Assembly: GCA_927362715.1 (NCBI GenBank)
Contig: CAKMIX010000009.1
Location: forward strand, 22,360-86,359
Length of the DNA stretch: 64,000 bases
Direction of reading: 5' to 3'
DNA from: an uncultured Clostridia bacterium
Lineage (GTDB): Bacteria > Bacillota > Clostridia > Oscillospirales > Acutalibacteraceae
Part shown: in pieces, positions 7,796-16,642 of the stretch
How the letters are laid out: each line of letters opens with the position of its first letter
How positions within the stretch are numbered: position 1 is the first letter of the stretch
The notes under the pieces: model-generated
What the model saw: the letters and a program-made list of their open reading frames with translations, nothing else
Told to the model about the DNA's origin: nothing
The model's database searches: none
Made by a program: the position numbers and the translations under genes

Positions 7796-9119
7796 GCCCG
7801 CCGCCGATGCGGGGAATGCGTCGGAAAAGAAAAAAAGCGGGGGACTTATCAACAACAATAAGCTGATGATGCTTTTGTCGCTGATCGTTGCGTTCGGTAT
7901 TTGGATCTGGGTAGCGATCGAAAAAAGTCCTGTCGTAGAGGTCACAATCAGCTCTGTCCCTGTGCAGATTGATATGGAAAACAGCGTCCCCGCGCAGCTC
8001 AATCTGCAAATGTTCGGGCAGACGGAATACTACGTGGACGTAACGGTTTCCGCCAAGCGTTTTGTTGCGTCTACACTTACCGCCTCGGATATCTCGGTGA
8101 CGGCGCAGACCAATTATGTCGATTCCGCCGGCACAAAATCTTTGCAGCTTCGCGCGACTGCGGCGAACTCCAAGGATTTTGAGATCACGGGGCTTTCGCA
8201 AAATTATATCGATGTGTATTTTGACACCTACAAGGAAGCCGAATTTGCTATCGAACCGCGGATCGTTGCGCCCGATGAAGGCTCTGTGATCGAAGGGTGT
8301 ACCCTCGGCGACCCGGTGTTCTCCAGAAGCACGGTCGTTGTCAGCGGCCCTGCGACGGAGGTCAATACCGTTACGGGCGTGGTCGCAGAGGTCGTGCTTG
8401 ACGCGCCGCTTTCCGCCACCACGACGCTGCAGCCGGAGCTTCGGCTGCAAACAGATGCAAATGAGACATTGTCCAATGTGCAGATCAATGCGGGGGACAG
8501 CGAAGTGACCATGACGATCCCCGTCCTTAAAACTGTCGTACTGCCGACAACGGTCACGTTCCGCAATACACCGGCCGGATATTTGAATGATGATATCCCG
8601 TTTACCGTTTCTCCGAGCAGTGTGGAGGCGTCCATCCCGATCGAACAGGTTGACGTTGTTACCGCGATCAGCGTCGGTACGCTGGATTTTTCGGAACTGG
8701 ATATCGGTTATAACCGGTTTGTGTTTGAAGCCGCCGACATCACCGACTACATTGTAACGGATAACACCACACGTTTCCGTGTTACCGTCGATATGCGTGG
8801 CACGACTTCTGCTTCCTTTACCGTTCCGGAGAACAATGTGTCGATCATCGCACAAAAAGAGGGCTTTGCTTCAACAGTGGTGCCCGCGAGCATCGAAAAT
8901 GTCCGGGTCATCGGTACGCCGGAGGAGATCGCTGCGCTTACGAACGATATGCTGTATGTAGAGCTCGATCTCTCGGACTATGATATACAGGTCGGTGAGC
9001 AGACCGTTCAAGTCAATGTAATCGTACGCGGCAATACAAAGGCTTGGGCTTCCGGCACCTATACGGTGCGCATACAGTCCGCACAGTCCGCCGAAAGCAC
9101 GACGGCACAGAGTGGGTAA
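7770..9119 (+). CDS. cdaR: CdaA regulatory protein with YbbR domains
   Basis: 449 residues. A charged N-terminus is followed by one membrane helix (about residues 33-50, MLLSLIVAFGIWIWVAIE) and a long extracytoplasmic part built of repeated YbbR beta domains (recurring patterns such as VEVTISSVPVQI, VVSGPATEVNTVTGV and VRVIGTPEEIAALT). CdaR binds CdaA and modulates its cyclase activity. The overlap with cdaA implies coupled synthesis. In B. subtilis glmM follows cdaA-cdaR; here it is replaced by a lipoprotein and a two-component system. Confidence 0.92.
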   Translation: MKKLHLKTKPAADAGNASEKKKSGGLINNNKLMMLLSLIVAFGIWIWVAIEKSPVVEVTISSVPVQIDMENSVPAQLNLQMFGQTEYYVDVTVSAKRFVASTLTASDISVTAQTNYVDSAGTKSLQLRATAANSKDFEITGLSQNYIDVYFDTYKEAEFAIEPRIVAPDEGSVIEGCTLGDPVFSRSTVVVSGPATEVNTVTGVVAEVVLDAPLSATTTLQPELRLQTDANETLSNVQINAGDSEVTMTIPVLKTVVLPTTVTFRNTPAGYLNDDIPFTVSPSSVEASIPIEQVDVVTAISVGTLDFSELDIGYNRFVFEAADITDYIVTDNTTRFRVTVDMRGTTSASFTVPENNVSIIAQKEGFASTVVPASIENVRVIGTPEEIAALTNDMLYVELDLSDYDIQVGEQTVQVNVIVRGNTKAWASGTYTVRIQSAQSAESTTAQSG

Positions 9120-9149
9120 GCGGCAGATACAGCGGGAGGTGCAAAGGCA

Positions 9150-10493
9150 TTGAAGCGGAAGTGCGTTTTACTGTTGCTTTCGTCCCTGCTGATCTTTGGG
9201 CTTTGCAGCTGCTCGGCGCGCATAACCGCTGTTGACGAGCTGATGCGCCCGCCCCGCCTTTCCGGGGAAAACAGCGGGATCCAGGAAGCGTTTGAGCTCG
9301 CTACACAAAATAAAACTGTACAGGTCAAGACCCCGATGGCGGGCGAATACCGTTCGGCGTATGTCCTCTACGACTTTGATGCCGACGGTACACAGGAAGC
9401 TATCACATTTTATACAGATACCAAGGATGAGACTACGGCGTATATGCACGTTTTGGATTTTAATGGGACACGCTGGGAGTCTGTTGCCGATATAAATGGA
9501 AAAGGCAGCGAGGTGTATCAGATCGATTTTTGCGATATGAACGGCGATGGCAGGCAGGAGATCGTGGTTTGCTGGTCGCTGTTTGAAAGTACGGGCGGCA
9601 GAGTGCTGACCGTGTATACCCCGCGTGTCGATGAGAATACCGTTTCGCTTCGGGAGCTCGCACAGGAACCGTTTACACAGATGCTGCCAACGGATGTTGA
9701 TGCGGACGGTCGTGATGAGATCTTCTTGATGCTGATTACCACAGAGTTCGGGGCGAATCATACCGTGTGCAGGGTGCTTGCCATGGACGATGAATTCGGG
9801 ATCTATGCGATGGACAGCTTGGAGCTTGTCCCGGCGCTCAGCGTGCTGTCCCTGCAGGCGTTAAACGCGCAGGAGGGGGCAGCGGTAGTGTATGCGGACT
9901 GTGTGCTGAATGAAAGCATTGCAGTTACGGAAGTCGTTTATTGGGACGCTGCCGCACACTGCCTGCGCGCACCGCTGACGGAGGATAACCGTGCTCTCGT
10001 GCCGCAGACCGCGCGCTCTGCGTCTCTTCCCTGTATGGATGTCGATGCGGACGGTGTGCCCGAGATCCCGACCCAGCAGTTTTATTCCAATGCGGTCACT
10101 GCGGTGGGCAACGAGCGTCAAACACTGCCGCTGACTGTGTGGCTCTCTTTCGACGGCAGCAAACTGCAGGTGACAACAAGTGCGCTGATGCTGTCCGGCG
10201 CGTCCTGCGCATTTCAGCTGACTGCGGCAGAACTGCAGTCCCTCACAGTCGTTTATGAGCCGGCTGCGCAGATTTGCTCTTTTTACCGTCAGCTTTCGGA
10301 CGGAACGCGCGGTGACCTGCTGTTCACCTTGTCGGTTACGTCAACGGTAAACTGGGAAAAAGGCGAAAACGGCGCGCGTGTTTTTCTGGCGGAGAGCGGC
10401 CGGCGTACTTATGCGTATGAGATCACACAGGCGGGTGAAGCATTCGGCGTTACACCGAGTGGGCTGCAGGAGCGTTTTGCGGTAACGCGGTAA
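9150..10493 (+). CDS. Lipoprotein with DxDxDG calcium-loop repeats
   Basis: 447 residues, not assigned to a named family. The TTG start at 9150 follows GGAGG at a good distance and yields a lipoprotein signal ending LLIFGLCSCSA (lipobox cysteine near residue 20-22). The mature protein has at least four aspartate-rich loops of FG-GAP/dockerin type: YDFDADGTQEA, CDMNGDGRQEI, TDVDADGRDEI and MDVDADGVPEI. This suggests a calcium-binding beta-propeller-like protein on the outer face of the membrane. It sits between cdaR and a two-component system with only 14 bases to the response regulator, so it may be its sensor partner or target (inference). Confidence 0.82.
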   Translation: MKRKCVLLLLSSLLIFGLCSCSARITAVDELMRPPRLSGENSGIQEAFELATQNKTVQVKTPMAGEYRSAYVLYDFDADGTQEAITFYTDTKDETTAYMHVLDFNGTRWESVADINGKGSEVYQIDFCDMNGDGRQEIVVCWSLFESTGGRVLTVYTPRVDENTVSLRELAQEPFTQMLPTDVDADGRDEIFLMLITTEFGANHTVCRVLAMDDEFGIYAMDSLELVPALSVLSLQALNAQEGAAVVYADCVLNESIAVTEVVYWDAAAHCLRAPLTEDNRALVPQTARSASLPCMDVDADGVPEIPTQQFYSNAVTAVGNERQTLPLTVWLSFDGSKLQVTTSALMLSGASCAFQLTAAELQSLTVVYEPAAQICSFYRQLSDGTRGDLLFTLSVTSTVNWEKGENGARVFLAESGRRTYAYEITQAGEAFGVTPSGLQERFAVTR

Positions 10494-10507
10494 AGGAGAG
10501 AGGTTGA

Positions 10508-11212
10508 ATGAAACGAGTATTGATTGCAGAGGATGAGGCTTCTATTCGGGAGTTTATCGTCATCAATCTGCAAAGAAGCGGTTATGAGGTCCTTGAAGCG
10601 GAAAACGGCGCGCAGGCGATAGCTCTGTTTGACGATTGCGATGGGCAGATCGATGTTGCGATTTTGGATATTATGATGCCGGAAAAAGACGGCATGGAGG
10701 TTTGCCGTTATTTCCGCGACAAAAGCGCGGAGATCGGGATCCTGATGCTGTCGGCAAAATCGCAGGAGATCGACAAGGTCACGGGGCTGATGAATGGTGC
10801 AGATGACTATATCACCAAGCCGTTTTCTCCTTCCGAATTGATGGCGCGTGTCGATGCGATTTTTCGCCGGGTGGCGCTTGTCAAAGCGCGGCACGCACAA
10901 GCGCAGTCCGAGCAGAGCATTCGTCTCGGCGACTTTACCTTACAGCTCAACGAGCGGCTGCTGTATATTGGGAACAGATCGGTTGAATTGACGCAAATAG
11001 AATTTCAGATCCTGGAATTTCTGTTCCGAAATCCCAACACCGTCCTGACACGCGCAGCGATCTTGAATGAGGTTTGGGGCGCGAATTGCTATGTAGATGA
11101 CAAGGTCATTGATGTCAATATCCACCGCCTGCGCAGCAAGATCGAGGATATCCCTGCGCAGCCGAAGCATTTGGTGACGATCTGGGGCATGGGCTATAAG
11201 TGGATCGTTTAA
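10508..11212 (+). CDS. OmpR/PhoB-family response regulator
   Basis: 234 residues. The receiver domain has acidic residues in LIAEDEASIREF, the phospho-acceptor Asp54 in VAILDIMMPEKDG, a switch serine in LMLSAKS and the lysine in YITKPFSPSELMARV. The C-terminal winged helix (about 135-234) includes LTQIEFQILEFLFRNPNTVLTR and VDVNIHRLRSKIED-like recognition sequence. It is the partner of the adjacent histidine kinase. The family resembles WalR/PhoP, but I cannot assign an orthologue: the walK-associated genes yycH, yycI and yycJ are absent. Confidence 0.93.
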   Translation: MKRVLIAEDEASIREFIVINLQRSGYEVLEAENGAQAIALFDDCDGQIDVAILDIMMPEKDGMEVCRYFRDKSAEIGILMLSAKSQEIDKVTGLMNGADDYITKPFSPSELMARVDAIFRRVALVKARHAQAQSEQSIRLGDFTLQLNERLLYIGNRSVELTQIEFQILEFLFRNPNTVLTRAAILNEVWGANCYVDDKVIDVNIHRLRSKIEDIPAQPKHLVTIWGMGYKWIV

Positions 11213-11238
11213 GTCGCGGCCGGAAAGGAGCGAGTCGT

Positions 11239-12678
11239 TTGACGCGTAGCAAGAGCAGCATCACAAAGCGCTGGGTCGTCAATACGCTTTGCGTGATCGT
11301 TGTGGTTCTGATCGGCGTTACGCTGGTCTCGCTGCTGCTGTTTCGTGAGCAGTATTACGGTGCAGTGCGCGCAACGCTGGACGCGCGTGCGACCGGCCTT
11401 GTACGCTCCTATTTTTCTTTTTCATCCGGCACGCCGACTGAAGAGTCTTTCAACATGCGCGCCAATGAGTATGTTGAGAATTTCAACGACAAAACGCTTA
11501 TGGAGGTTTGGGTGATCGGCAGTGACGGCAGCGTTGTCGTCTCCTCCAGCGGCTTTTCGGTGGCGGGCGAGCCTTTCCCCGATTACGAGGAAGCGCTTGT
11601 TTCAGAAAACGGCAAGGCGTTTTGGACAGGTTATACATCTTCGGGCGAGCATGTTATGGCGCTAAGCTTTATGCTTGTTCCGCAAAACGGAGAGGGCGGC
11701 GCAGTACGATATATCATTTCTCTTGCAGATATTGACGCGCAGCTTCGCACGCTTGCCGTCGTGCTGTTTGTACTGTGCGGCGTGATCTTGATTTTAGTAT
11801 CCGTTTCGGGCCTTTATTTTGTGCGTTCTATCGTTCAGCCTGTAAAGCGCATCACCGAAACTGCGCAGCGCATTGCCGACGGCGATTTAAGCGCACGCAT
11901 TGCGGACAGCGAATATGAGGATGAGCTGGGTCGCTTGAGTTCTACGATCAATGATATGGCACGTGAGCTCAATGAGACGGATCGCCTGAAAAATGAATTT
12001 ATTTCTACTGTCTCGCATGAGCTGCGCACGCCGCTGACGGCTATAAAGGGCTGGGGCGAAACACTGCTGGATTCCCCAAACGAGGATGCGTCGCTTACGC
12101 AAAAGGGCTTGAAGGTCATTATCAGCGAGTCGGAACGTCTTTCGCAGCTTGTAGAGGAGCTTTTAGACTTTTCCCGTATGGAAAGCGGCAATCTTTCGAT
12201 GCAGATGGAGAGGTTCGACGTATTCGGTGCGCTGCGCGAGGCGATCCTGCTGTTCAATGAGCGCGCCCGCCGCGAGGCGATCACACTGACCTATGAGATC
12301 GCCTCTGAAAGCGCGGTCATGTACGGTGATCGAAACCGAATCAAGCAGGTGTTTGTAAACGTTTTGGATAACGCATTCAAATATTCCGAGCAGGGCGGCA
12401 GCATTTTAGTTCAGGCTGTCCTCGACCAAAACACTGTACGGATTTCAATTCAAGACTGCGGATGCGGCATTTCACAGGCGGATCTCCCGCACGTGACCGA
12501 AAAGTTTTATAAGGCGAACACAGCTGTGCGCGGTTCGGGGATCGGGCTTGCTGTGGTGGCAGAGATCGTTACCATGCACGGCGGCGAACTGCATATCGAC
12601 AGCACACCCGGCGAGGGGACAATCGTCACCCTACGCTTTCCGATAGAAACGCAAGCGGCTTTGCCGAAAGGAGAATAA
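11239..12678 (+). CDS. Membrane sensor histidine kinase
   Basis: 479 residues from a TTG at 11239 preceded by AAAGGAG; an in-frame GTG at 11200 overlaps the regulator and has no ribosome-binding site. Layout: helix 1 (about 12-36), an extracytoplasmic sensor domain of about 145 residues (Cache/PAS-like by length), helix 2 ending SGLYFVRS, HAMP (IVQPVKRITETAQRIADGDL), HisKA with the phospho-accepting histidine near residue 260 (STVSHELRTPLTAIKGWG), and an ATPase domain with N-box VFVNVLDNAFKYSEQGG and G-boxes DCGCGIS and GSGIGLAVV. Complete and apparently functional. Confidence 0.92.
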   Translation: MTRSKSSITKRWVVNTLCVIVVVLIGVTLVSLLLFREQYYGAVRATLDARATGLVRSYFSFSSGTPTEESFNMRANEYVENFNDKTLMEVWVIGSDGSVVVSSSGFSVAGEPFPDYEEALVSENGKAFWTGYTSSGEHVMALSFMLVPQNGEGGAVRYIISLADIDAQLRTLAVVLFVLCGVILILVSVSGLYFVRSIVQPVKRITETAQRIADGDLSARIADSEYEDELGRLSSTINDMARELNETDRLKNEFISTVSHELRTPLTAIKGWGETLLDSPNEDASLTQKGLKVIISESERLSQLVEELLDFSRMESGNLSMQMERFDVFGALREAILLFNERARREAITLTYEIASESAVMYGDRNRIKQVFVNVLDNAFKYSEQGGSILVQAVLDQNTVRISIQDCGCGISQADLPHVTEKFYKANTAVRGSGIGLAVVAEIVTMHGGELHIDSTPGEGTIVTLRFPIETQAALPKGE

Positions 12679-12680
12679 AA

Positions 12681-13706
12681 TTGGCCAAAAAGCAGAAAAA
12701 ACCTTGCAAATACAGCTCGGTCGGCGGGCAGGCGCTCATTGAAGGCGTTATGATGCGCGGCCCGAGCGGAACGGCGATGTCCGTACGTCTGCCGAGCGGC
12801 GAGATCGAAACGGAATATAAAGAAACAAAGCCGTGGCGCGAAAAATGCAAATTCTTTTCACTCCCGCTTGTTCGCGGTATTGTCGGCTTTGTTGAATCGC
12901 TTGTGACGGGTTACGGCTACCTTATGGAGTCCGCTGAAAAATCCACACAGGGCTTGGAGGAGGATACGGAAAACCTTTCTAAGCTCGACCGCTGGATCAA
13001 CGATCATTTCGGCGAGAAAATGATGAACATTATCGGCATCATCTCCGCCGTGCTCGGCTTTGGGCTTGCTTTTTTCCTGTTTATGTGGCTGCCGACTTTT
13101 TTGGTCGATGTAGTGACACGCGGTGCGCTTCTGAAGTTTCACGCCTTGTTTGAAGGCATTATCCGCGTCATCATTTTTGTGTTGTATATGGTGCTTGTCT
13201 CCAAGATGAAAGATATTCATAGGGTATTCATGTATCATGGTGCCGAGCACAAATCCATTTTCTGCTATGAGCACGGGCTGGAGCTGACCGTGGAAAATGT
13301 ACGAAAGCAAAGCCGCTTTCACCCGCGCTGCGGTACAAGCTTTATGTTCGTGATGATCTTGCTGAGTATTTTGCTTTCGTCCGCGCTGGTTCTGATTTTC
13401 CCGGGACTTGCCGATGTCAATCGGATTTTGTGGATCACCGTAAAGATTTTGATTTTACCGATCGTCATGGGACTCGGCTATGAATTTATCCGTTATGCAG
13501 GGCGGCACGACAACCTGCTTGTAAAAATCCTTGCTGCGCCCGGGCTTTGGATGCAGCGAATTACCACAAAGGAACCGACCGACGATATCATTGAGGTCGG
13601 CATCGCATCCTTAAAAGCAGCGCTCGGCGAGGGAAAAGCGGTTAAAACGGAGACGCCGAAACCCGACAGCGACCCGCCCGCTCTCGGCGAAGAAAACGTA
13701 CAATGA
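12681..13706 (+). CDS. DUF1385 integral membrane protein (YqhQ-like)
   Basis: 341 residues from a TTG with AAAGGAG upstream. It has the DUF1385 signature near the N-terminus (GGQALIEGVMMRGPSG), a motif HGAEHKSIFCYEHG in the middle with conserved His and Glu suggestive of a metal site, HPRCGTSFMF, and about four membrane helices. Its biochemical function is not known. It lies directly before prmC, overlapping by four bases (ATGA), an association common in Clostridia. The last 30 residues are low-complexity and charged. Confidence 0.87.
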   Translation: MAKKQKKPCKYSSVGGQALIEGVMMRGPSGTAMSVRLPSGEIETEYKETKPWREKCKFFSLPLVRGIVGFVESLVTGYGYLMESAEKSTQGLEEDTENLSKLDRWINDHFGEKMMNIIGIISAVLGFGLAFFLFMWLPTFLVDVVTRGALLKFHALFEGIIRVIIFVLYMVLVSKMKDIHRVFMYHGAEHKSIFCYEHGLELTVENVRKQSRFHPRCGTSFMFVMILLSILLSSALVLIFPGLADVNRILWITVKILILPIVMGLGYEFIRYAGRHDNLLVKILAAPGLWMQRITTKEPTDDIIEVGIASLKAALGEGKAVKTETPKPDSDPPALGEENVQ

Positions 13707-14539
13707 CCGTTTTAGAAGCATTCCAAAACGGCGAGCGGATTTTACTCGCAAACGGAATAGAGGATACGGCTTTTGACTGCGGCTGTCTGTTTGAAGCGGC
13801 CTGCGGATATGCGCATGCGGCTCGCATTGCGCATGCACACGACGTTTTAGAGCCGGAGGCTGAAATACAGTTCTTTTCGTATATCCGCCGCAGGGCTTCC
13901 GGCGAGCCGCTGCAATATATACTGGGAAAATGGACATTCTGCGGCAGGGAATTCCAAGTCGGCAAGGGTGTTCTGATTCCGCGTCCTGAGACGGAAGAAC
14001 TTGCAGAGCACGCTTCCCGAGCCGTGCGGGAAAACGGATATGCCGTAGTTTGGGATCTTTGCGCGGGGTCTGGCTGTCTGGGCCTTACGCTGGCGTTGAA
14101 CGTTCCCGATTTGCAGGTCGTAATGCTCGAAAAATATGATGCCGCCCTGTATTTTTTGAACGCAAATCAAAATATGTTCGGCGCGCAGAATGCTGCGATC
14201 GTACAGGCGGATGTGCTTTTGCCGCCGCCTAAGGGGCTTCCTTTTCCTGATATGATCGTCTCCAATCCGCCCTATGTCCCGGCAGGGGAGATCGATTCGC
14301 TTCAATCCGAAGTGCTCTGTGAGCCGCGTACAGCGCTCGACGGCGGTGCCGACGGCTTGGATTTTTATCGCGCCATAAAAGAACTTTGGCTGCCTTGTGT
14401 ACGTTCGGGCGGACGCCTGTGGTTCGAGTGCGGCGACGGGCAGGGTGAAGCGATCGCTTTACTTTTTTCGGACTGTGCGCGAAGCCGTGTGCATTATGAT
14501 GCAAATCATGTTGACAGATTCGTAGAAATCCATGTATAA
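13703..14539 (+). CDS. prmC: Peptide chain release factor N5-glutamine methyltransferase
   Basis: 278 residues. PrmC (HemK) methylates the glutamine of the GGQ motif in release factors RF1/RF2. Present are the N-terminal five-helix domain with YILGKWTFCGREFQVG, LIPRPETEELAE, the SAM site WDLCAGSGCLGLTLAL, and the catalytic NPPY in MIVSNPPYVPAGEI followed by ALDGGADGLDFYRAI. prfA is not adjacent; prmC is instead coupled to DUF1385. A consensus promoter lies in its 3' end, so the M50 protease operon can be transcribed separately. Confidence 0.95.
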   Translation: MTVLEAFQNGERILLANGIEDTAFDCGCLFEAACGYAHAARIAHAHDVLEPEAEIQFFSYIRRRASGEPLQYILGKWTFCGREFQVGKGVLIPRPETEELAEHASRAVRENGYAVVWDLCAGSGCLGLTLALNVPDLQVVMLEKYDAALYFLNANQNMFGAQNAAIVQADVLLPPPKGLPFPDMIVSNPPYVPAGEIDSLQSEVLCEPRTALDGGADGLDFYRAIKELWLPCVRSGGRLWFECGDGQGEAIALLFSDCARSRVHYDANHVDRFVEIHV

Positions 14540-14540
14540 T
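14511..14540 (+). promoter_or_regulatory. Consensus SigA promoter inside the end of prmC
   Basis: TTGACA (14511-14516), 18-base spacer, TATAAT (14535-14540). Both boxes are perfect consensus. It would start transcription about 25 bases before the M50 protease gene and serve the protease-scpA-scpB-DUF2953-ytfJ run. Confidence 0.8.
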
Positions 14541-14571
14541 ACTATTTCAAAGATGTTTTGGGAGTTCTGCT

Positions 14572-15237
14572 ATGCTTTTAGATATTCTGCGAGGCGGGTT
14601 TGATCCGATCGCTTTGATCGCAGGCTTATTTGCCTCCGTATTCGTGGTTTTTTGCACTATGCCTGTGCATGAGTGTGCACATGCTTTTGTCGCCAACAAA
14701 CTCGGCGACGGTACGGCGCGCCTGTCCGGACGTATGACGCTTAATCCCATGAAGCACATCGACCCCATCGGCGCGCTGATGATCATTTTGGTCGGCTTCG
14801 GATATGCAAAGCCTGTCCCCGTCAACCCGCGCAACTTTAAAAACCCGAAAACCGGTATGGCGCTGACAGCGCTTGCGGGGCCTGTATCCAACCTCCTTAT
14901 GGCGGCGATTTTTATCCTGCTTAAAAATATTGTCGGGCTGCTTCCTGCGGCCAATGTGTTGGCGACGGCGCTGTATCTCTTTTTCACGTATGCCGCGATC
15001 ATCAATATCGGCCTTGCCGTGTTTAACCTGATCCCCATACCGCCGCTGGACGGTTCGCGTGTGCTGCAGCTGCTGATCCCCTCCAAATATTATTATAAAT
15101 TTCTGCAATATGAGCGTTATATTGTCTTGATCGTATTTGCACTTTTGTTTTTCGGTGTGCTCAGCCGTCCGCTGGCATACTTGGAGACGGTGATCTTCAA
15201 CGGCTTGGACTATGTCATTGGGTATCCGTTTCGCTGA
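14572..15237 (+). CDS. Site-2 protease family (M50) membrane metallopeptidase
   Basis: 221 residues, about five to six membrane helices. The zinc-binding HExxH is HECAH at residues 33-37 inside the first long hydrophobic stretch, and the second motif is FNLIPIPPLDGSRVL, containing the third zinc ligand aspartate. It is a short member of the family with no PDZ domain, like the YwhC/Rip-like proteases often encoded before scpA in Clostridia. The substrate is unknown; regulated intramembrane proteolysis of an anti-sigma factor would be only a guess. Confidence 0.9.
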   Translation: MLLDILRGGFDPIALIAGLFASVFVVFCTMPVHECAHAFVANKLGDGTARLSGRMTLNPMKHIDPIGALMIILVGFGYAKPVPVNPRNFKNPKTGMALTALAGPVSNLLMAAIFILLKNIVGLLPAANVLATALYLFFTYAAIINIGLAVFNLIPIPPLDGSRVLQLLIPSKYYYKFLQYERYIVLIVFALLFFGVLSRPLAYLETVIFNGLDYVIGYPFR

Positions 15238-15248
15238 GAGGTCGCTGT

Positions 15249-15989
15249 ATGGAGGAGATTTCCTATAAATTAGAGGTGTTTGAGGGCCCTATGGACCTGC
15301 TTTTGCACCTCATTTCCAAACACAAGCTGAATATTTACGATATTCCGATCTTTACGCTTGTCGAGCAGTATACTGATTATGTCAAACGTATGCAGGAAGA
15401 GGATATGTATGTCGCCAGCGCCTTTTTGGAAATGGCGGCTCGCCTCGTTTATATCAAAACTGTTTCACTCCTGCCTGTCTATGAAGAAGCGGAAGAATTG
15501 AAAAAAGAGCTGACAGGCGAGCTGCTCGAATATCGGGATTGCCGTCTGATGGCGGAAAAGCTGTCACATCAAACGGAGGGCTTTGACCGTTTTGTACGAG
15601 AGCCTACTGAGATTGAAGCTGACCCCACCTACACGCGGCTGCATGAGCCCTCTGAGCTTTTACGGGCGTATATGAGCGCGGTCGGTAAGCGGCTTCGAAA
15701 GCTGCCGCCGCCGGTGGAGGCGTTCCGCGGCATTGTGGCGACTAAGATCGTCTCAGTCGAGTCCAAAATCAAGTCAATTTATTATACACTCAAGCGCAAA
15801 GGCAAAAAACAGCGGTTTCGTGCGCTGTTTGCCGACGCACAGTCCAGGTCCGATCTGGTGGCGACCTTCCTCGCTGTTCTTGAGCTTGCAAAAGCCAAGA
15901 AGCTGCGGGTAGAGGGCGACGGCGACACAACGGATGTGGAACTTTTAACGGAAGACTTTGGGGACTTCGGTTCCAAAGAATGGGGGTAA
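15249..15989 (+). CDS. scpA: Segregation and condensation protein A
   Basis: 246 residues. ScpA is the kleisin that bridges the SMC ATPase heads, binding ScpB in its middle. The N-terminal KLEVFEGPMDLLLHLISKHKL is the family hallmark; DIYDIPI-type sequence and a long helical linker follow, then a C-terminal winged helix containing LVATFLAVLELAKAKKL. It works with ScpB (next gene, overlapping by ten bases) and SMC (not in this window) in chromosome compaction and segregation. Confidence 0.96.
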   Translation: MEEISYKLEVFEGPMDLLLHLISKHKLNIYDIPIFTLVEQYTDYVKRMQEEDMYVASAFLEMAARLVYIKTVSLLPVYEEAEELKKELTGELLEYRDCRLMAEKLSHQTEGFDRFVREPTEIEADPTYTRLHEPSELLRAYMSAVGKRLRKLPPPVEAFRGIVATKIVSVESKIKSIYYTLKRKGKKQRFRALFADAQSRSDLVATFLAVLELAKAKKLRVEGDGDTTDVELLTEDFGDFGSKEWG

Positions 15990-16606
15990 GGGCGCTTTTG
16001 GCTCGTGCAAAAACCTTACAGGCTGCCGCAGAGGCGATTTTATTTTCGGTCGGCGAGCCCTTAGAGATACTGCGGCTCGCAGAGGCGTTGGAGATCGATG
16101 AGGAGCTGACCGAGCAGGTGCTTTTGAATTTGTCCGCCGCGCTGGACGAGCGCGGCAGCGGGGTTTGCCTTTTAAAGCTCGGTTCCAAATACCAGCTTGC
16201 CTCCCGTACGGAGTTCGCTCCACAGATCCGCAGCGTGTTAGAAGTGCGGCGCAACGCCCCGCTGTCGCAGGCGGCGTTTGAAGTGCTCGCGGTCATCGCG
16301 TATAATCAGCCCGTTACCAAATCTTTTGTCGAACAGGTGCGCGGCGTGGATTGTTCTGGCGTTATTGCAACGCTCTGCCAGAAAAGATTGATCGAAGAAA
16401 AAGGGCGGCTCGACCTGCCCGGCAGACCGCTTCTGTACGGTACAACGCCGGATTTTCTCCGCTGCTTCTCCGTTTCGTCACTGGACGAGCTCCCACAGCT
16501 TCCGAATAAGGTGACGACCGAAAACGATACGGAAACGGGCGGAGAAACTGTAGTGGACGGTTCTGCCGCTGTTTCGGAAGAGCCCCGTGAACAGCCCGCA
16601 GAGTGA
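15980..16606 (+). CDS. scpB: Segregation and condensation protein B
   Basis: 208 residues. Two winged-helix domains: AAAEAILFSVGEPLEILRLAEAL starts the first, and APLSQAAFEVLAVIAYNQPVTKSF the second, with VDCSGVIATLCQKRLIEEKGR and YGTTPDFLRCF near the end, all typical of ScpB. It dimerises and binds ScpA. The ATG at 15980 overlaps scpA by ten bases but has no clear ribosome-binding site; a TTG at 15998 with TAAGGG before it is an alternative. The last 30 residues are acidic and poorly conserved. Confidence 0.93.
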   Translation: MGVRALLARAKTLQAAAEAILFSVGEPLEILRLAEALEIDEELTEQVLLNLSAALDERGSGVCLLKLGSKYQLASRTEFAPQIRSVLEVRRNAPLSQAAFEVLAVIAYNQPVTKSFVEQVRGVDCSGVIATLCQKRLIEEKGRLDLPGRPLLYGTTPDFLRCFSVSSLDELPQLPNKVTTENDTETGGETVVDGSAAVSEEPREQPAE

Positions 16607-16642
16607 AGACATAAATGATATTTGAAAAAAGGAGGTGTTCTT

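Noticed and set aside
7707..8855. A 382-codon open frame on the minus strand.
   Set aside because: Antisense to cdaR with no recognisable motif; a by-product of codon bias.
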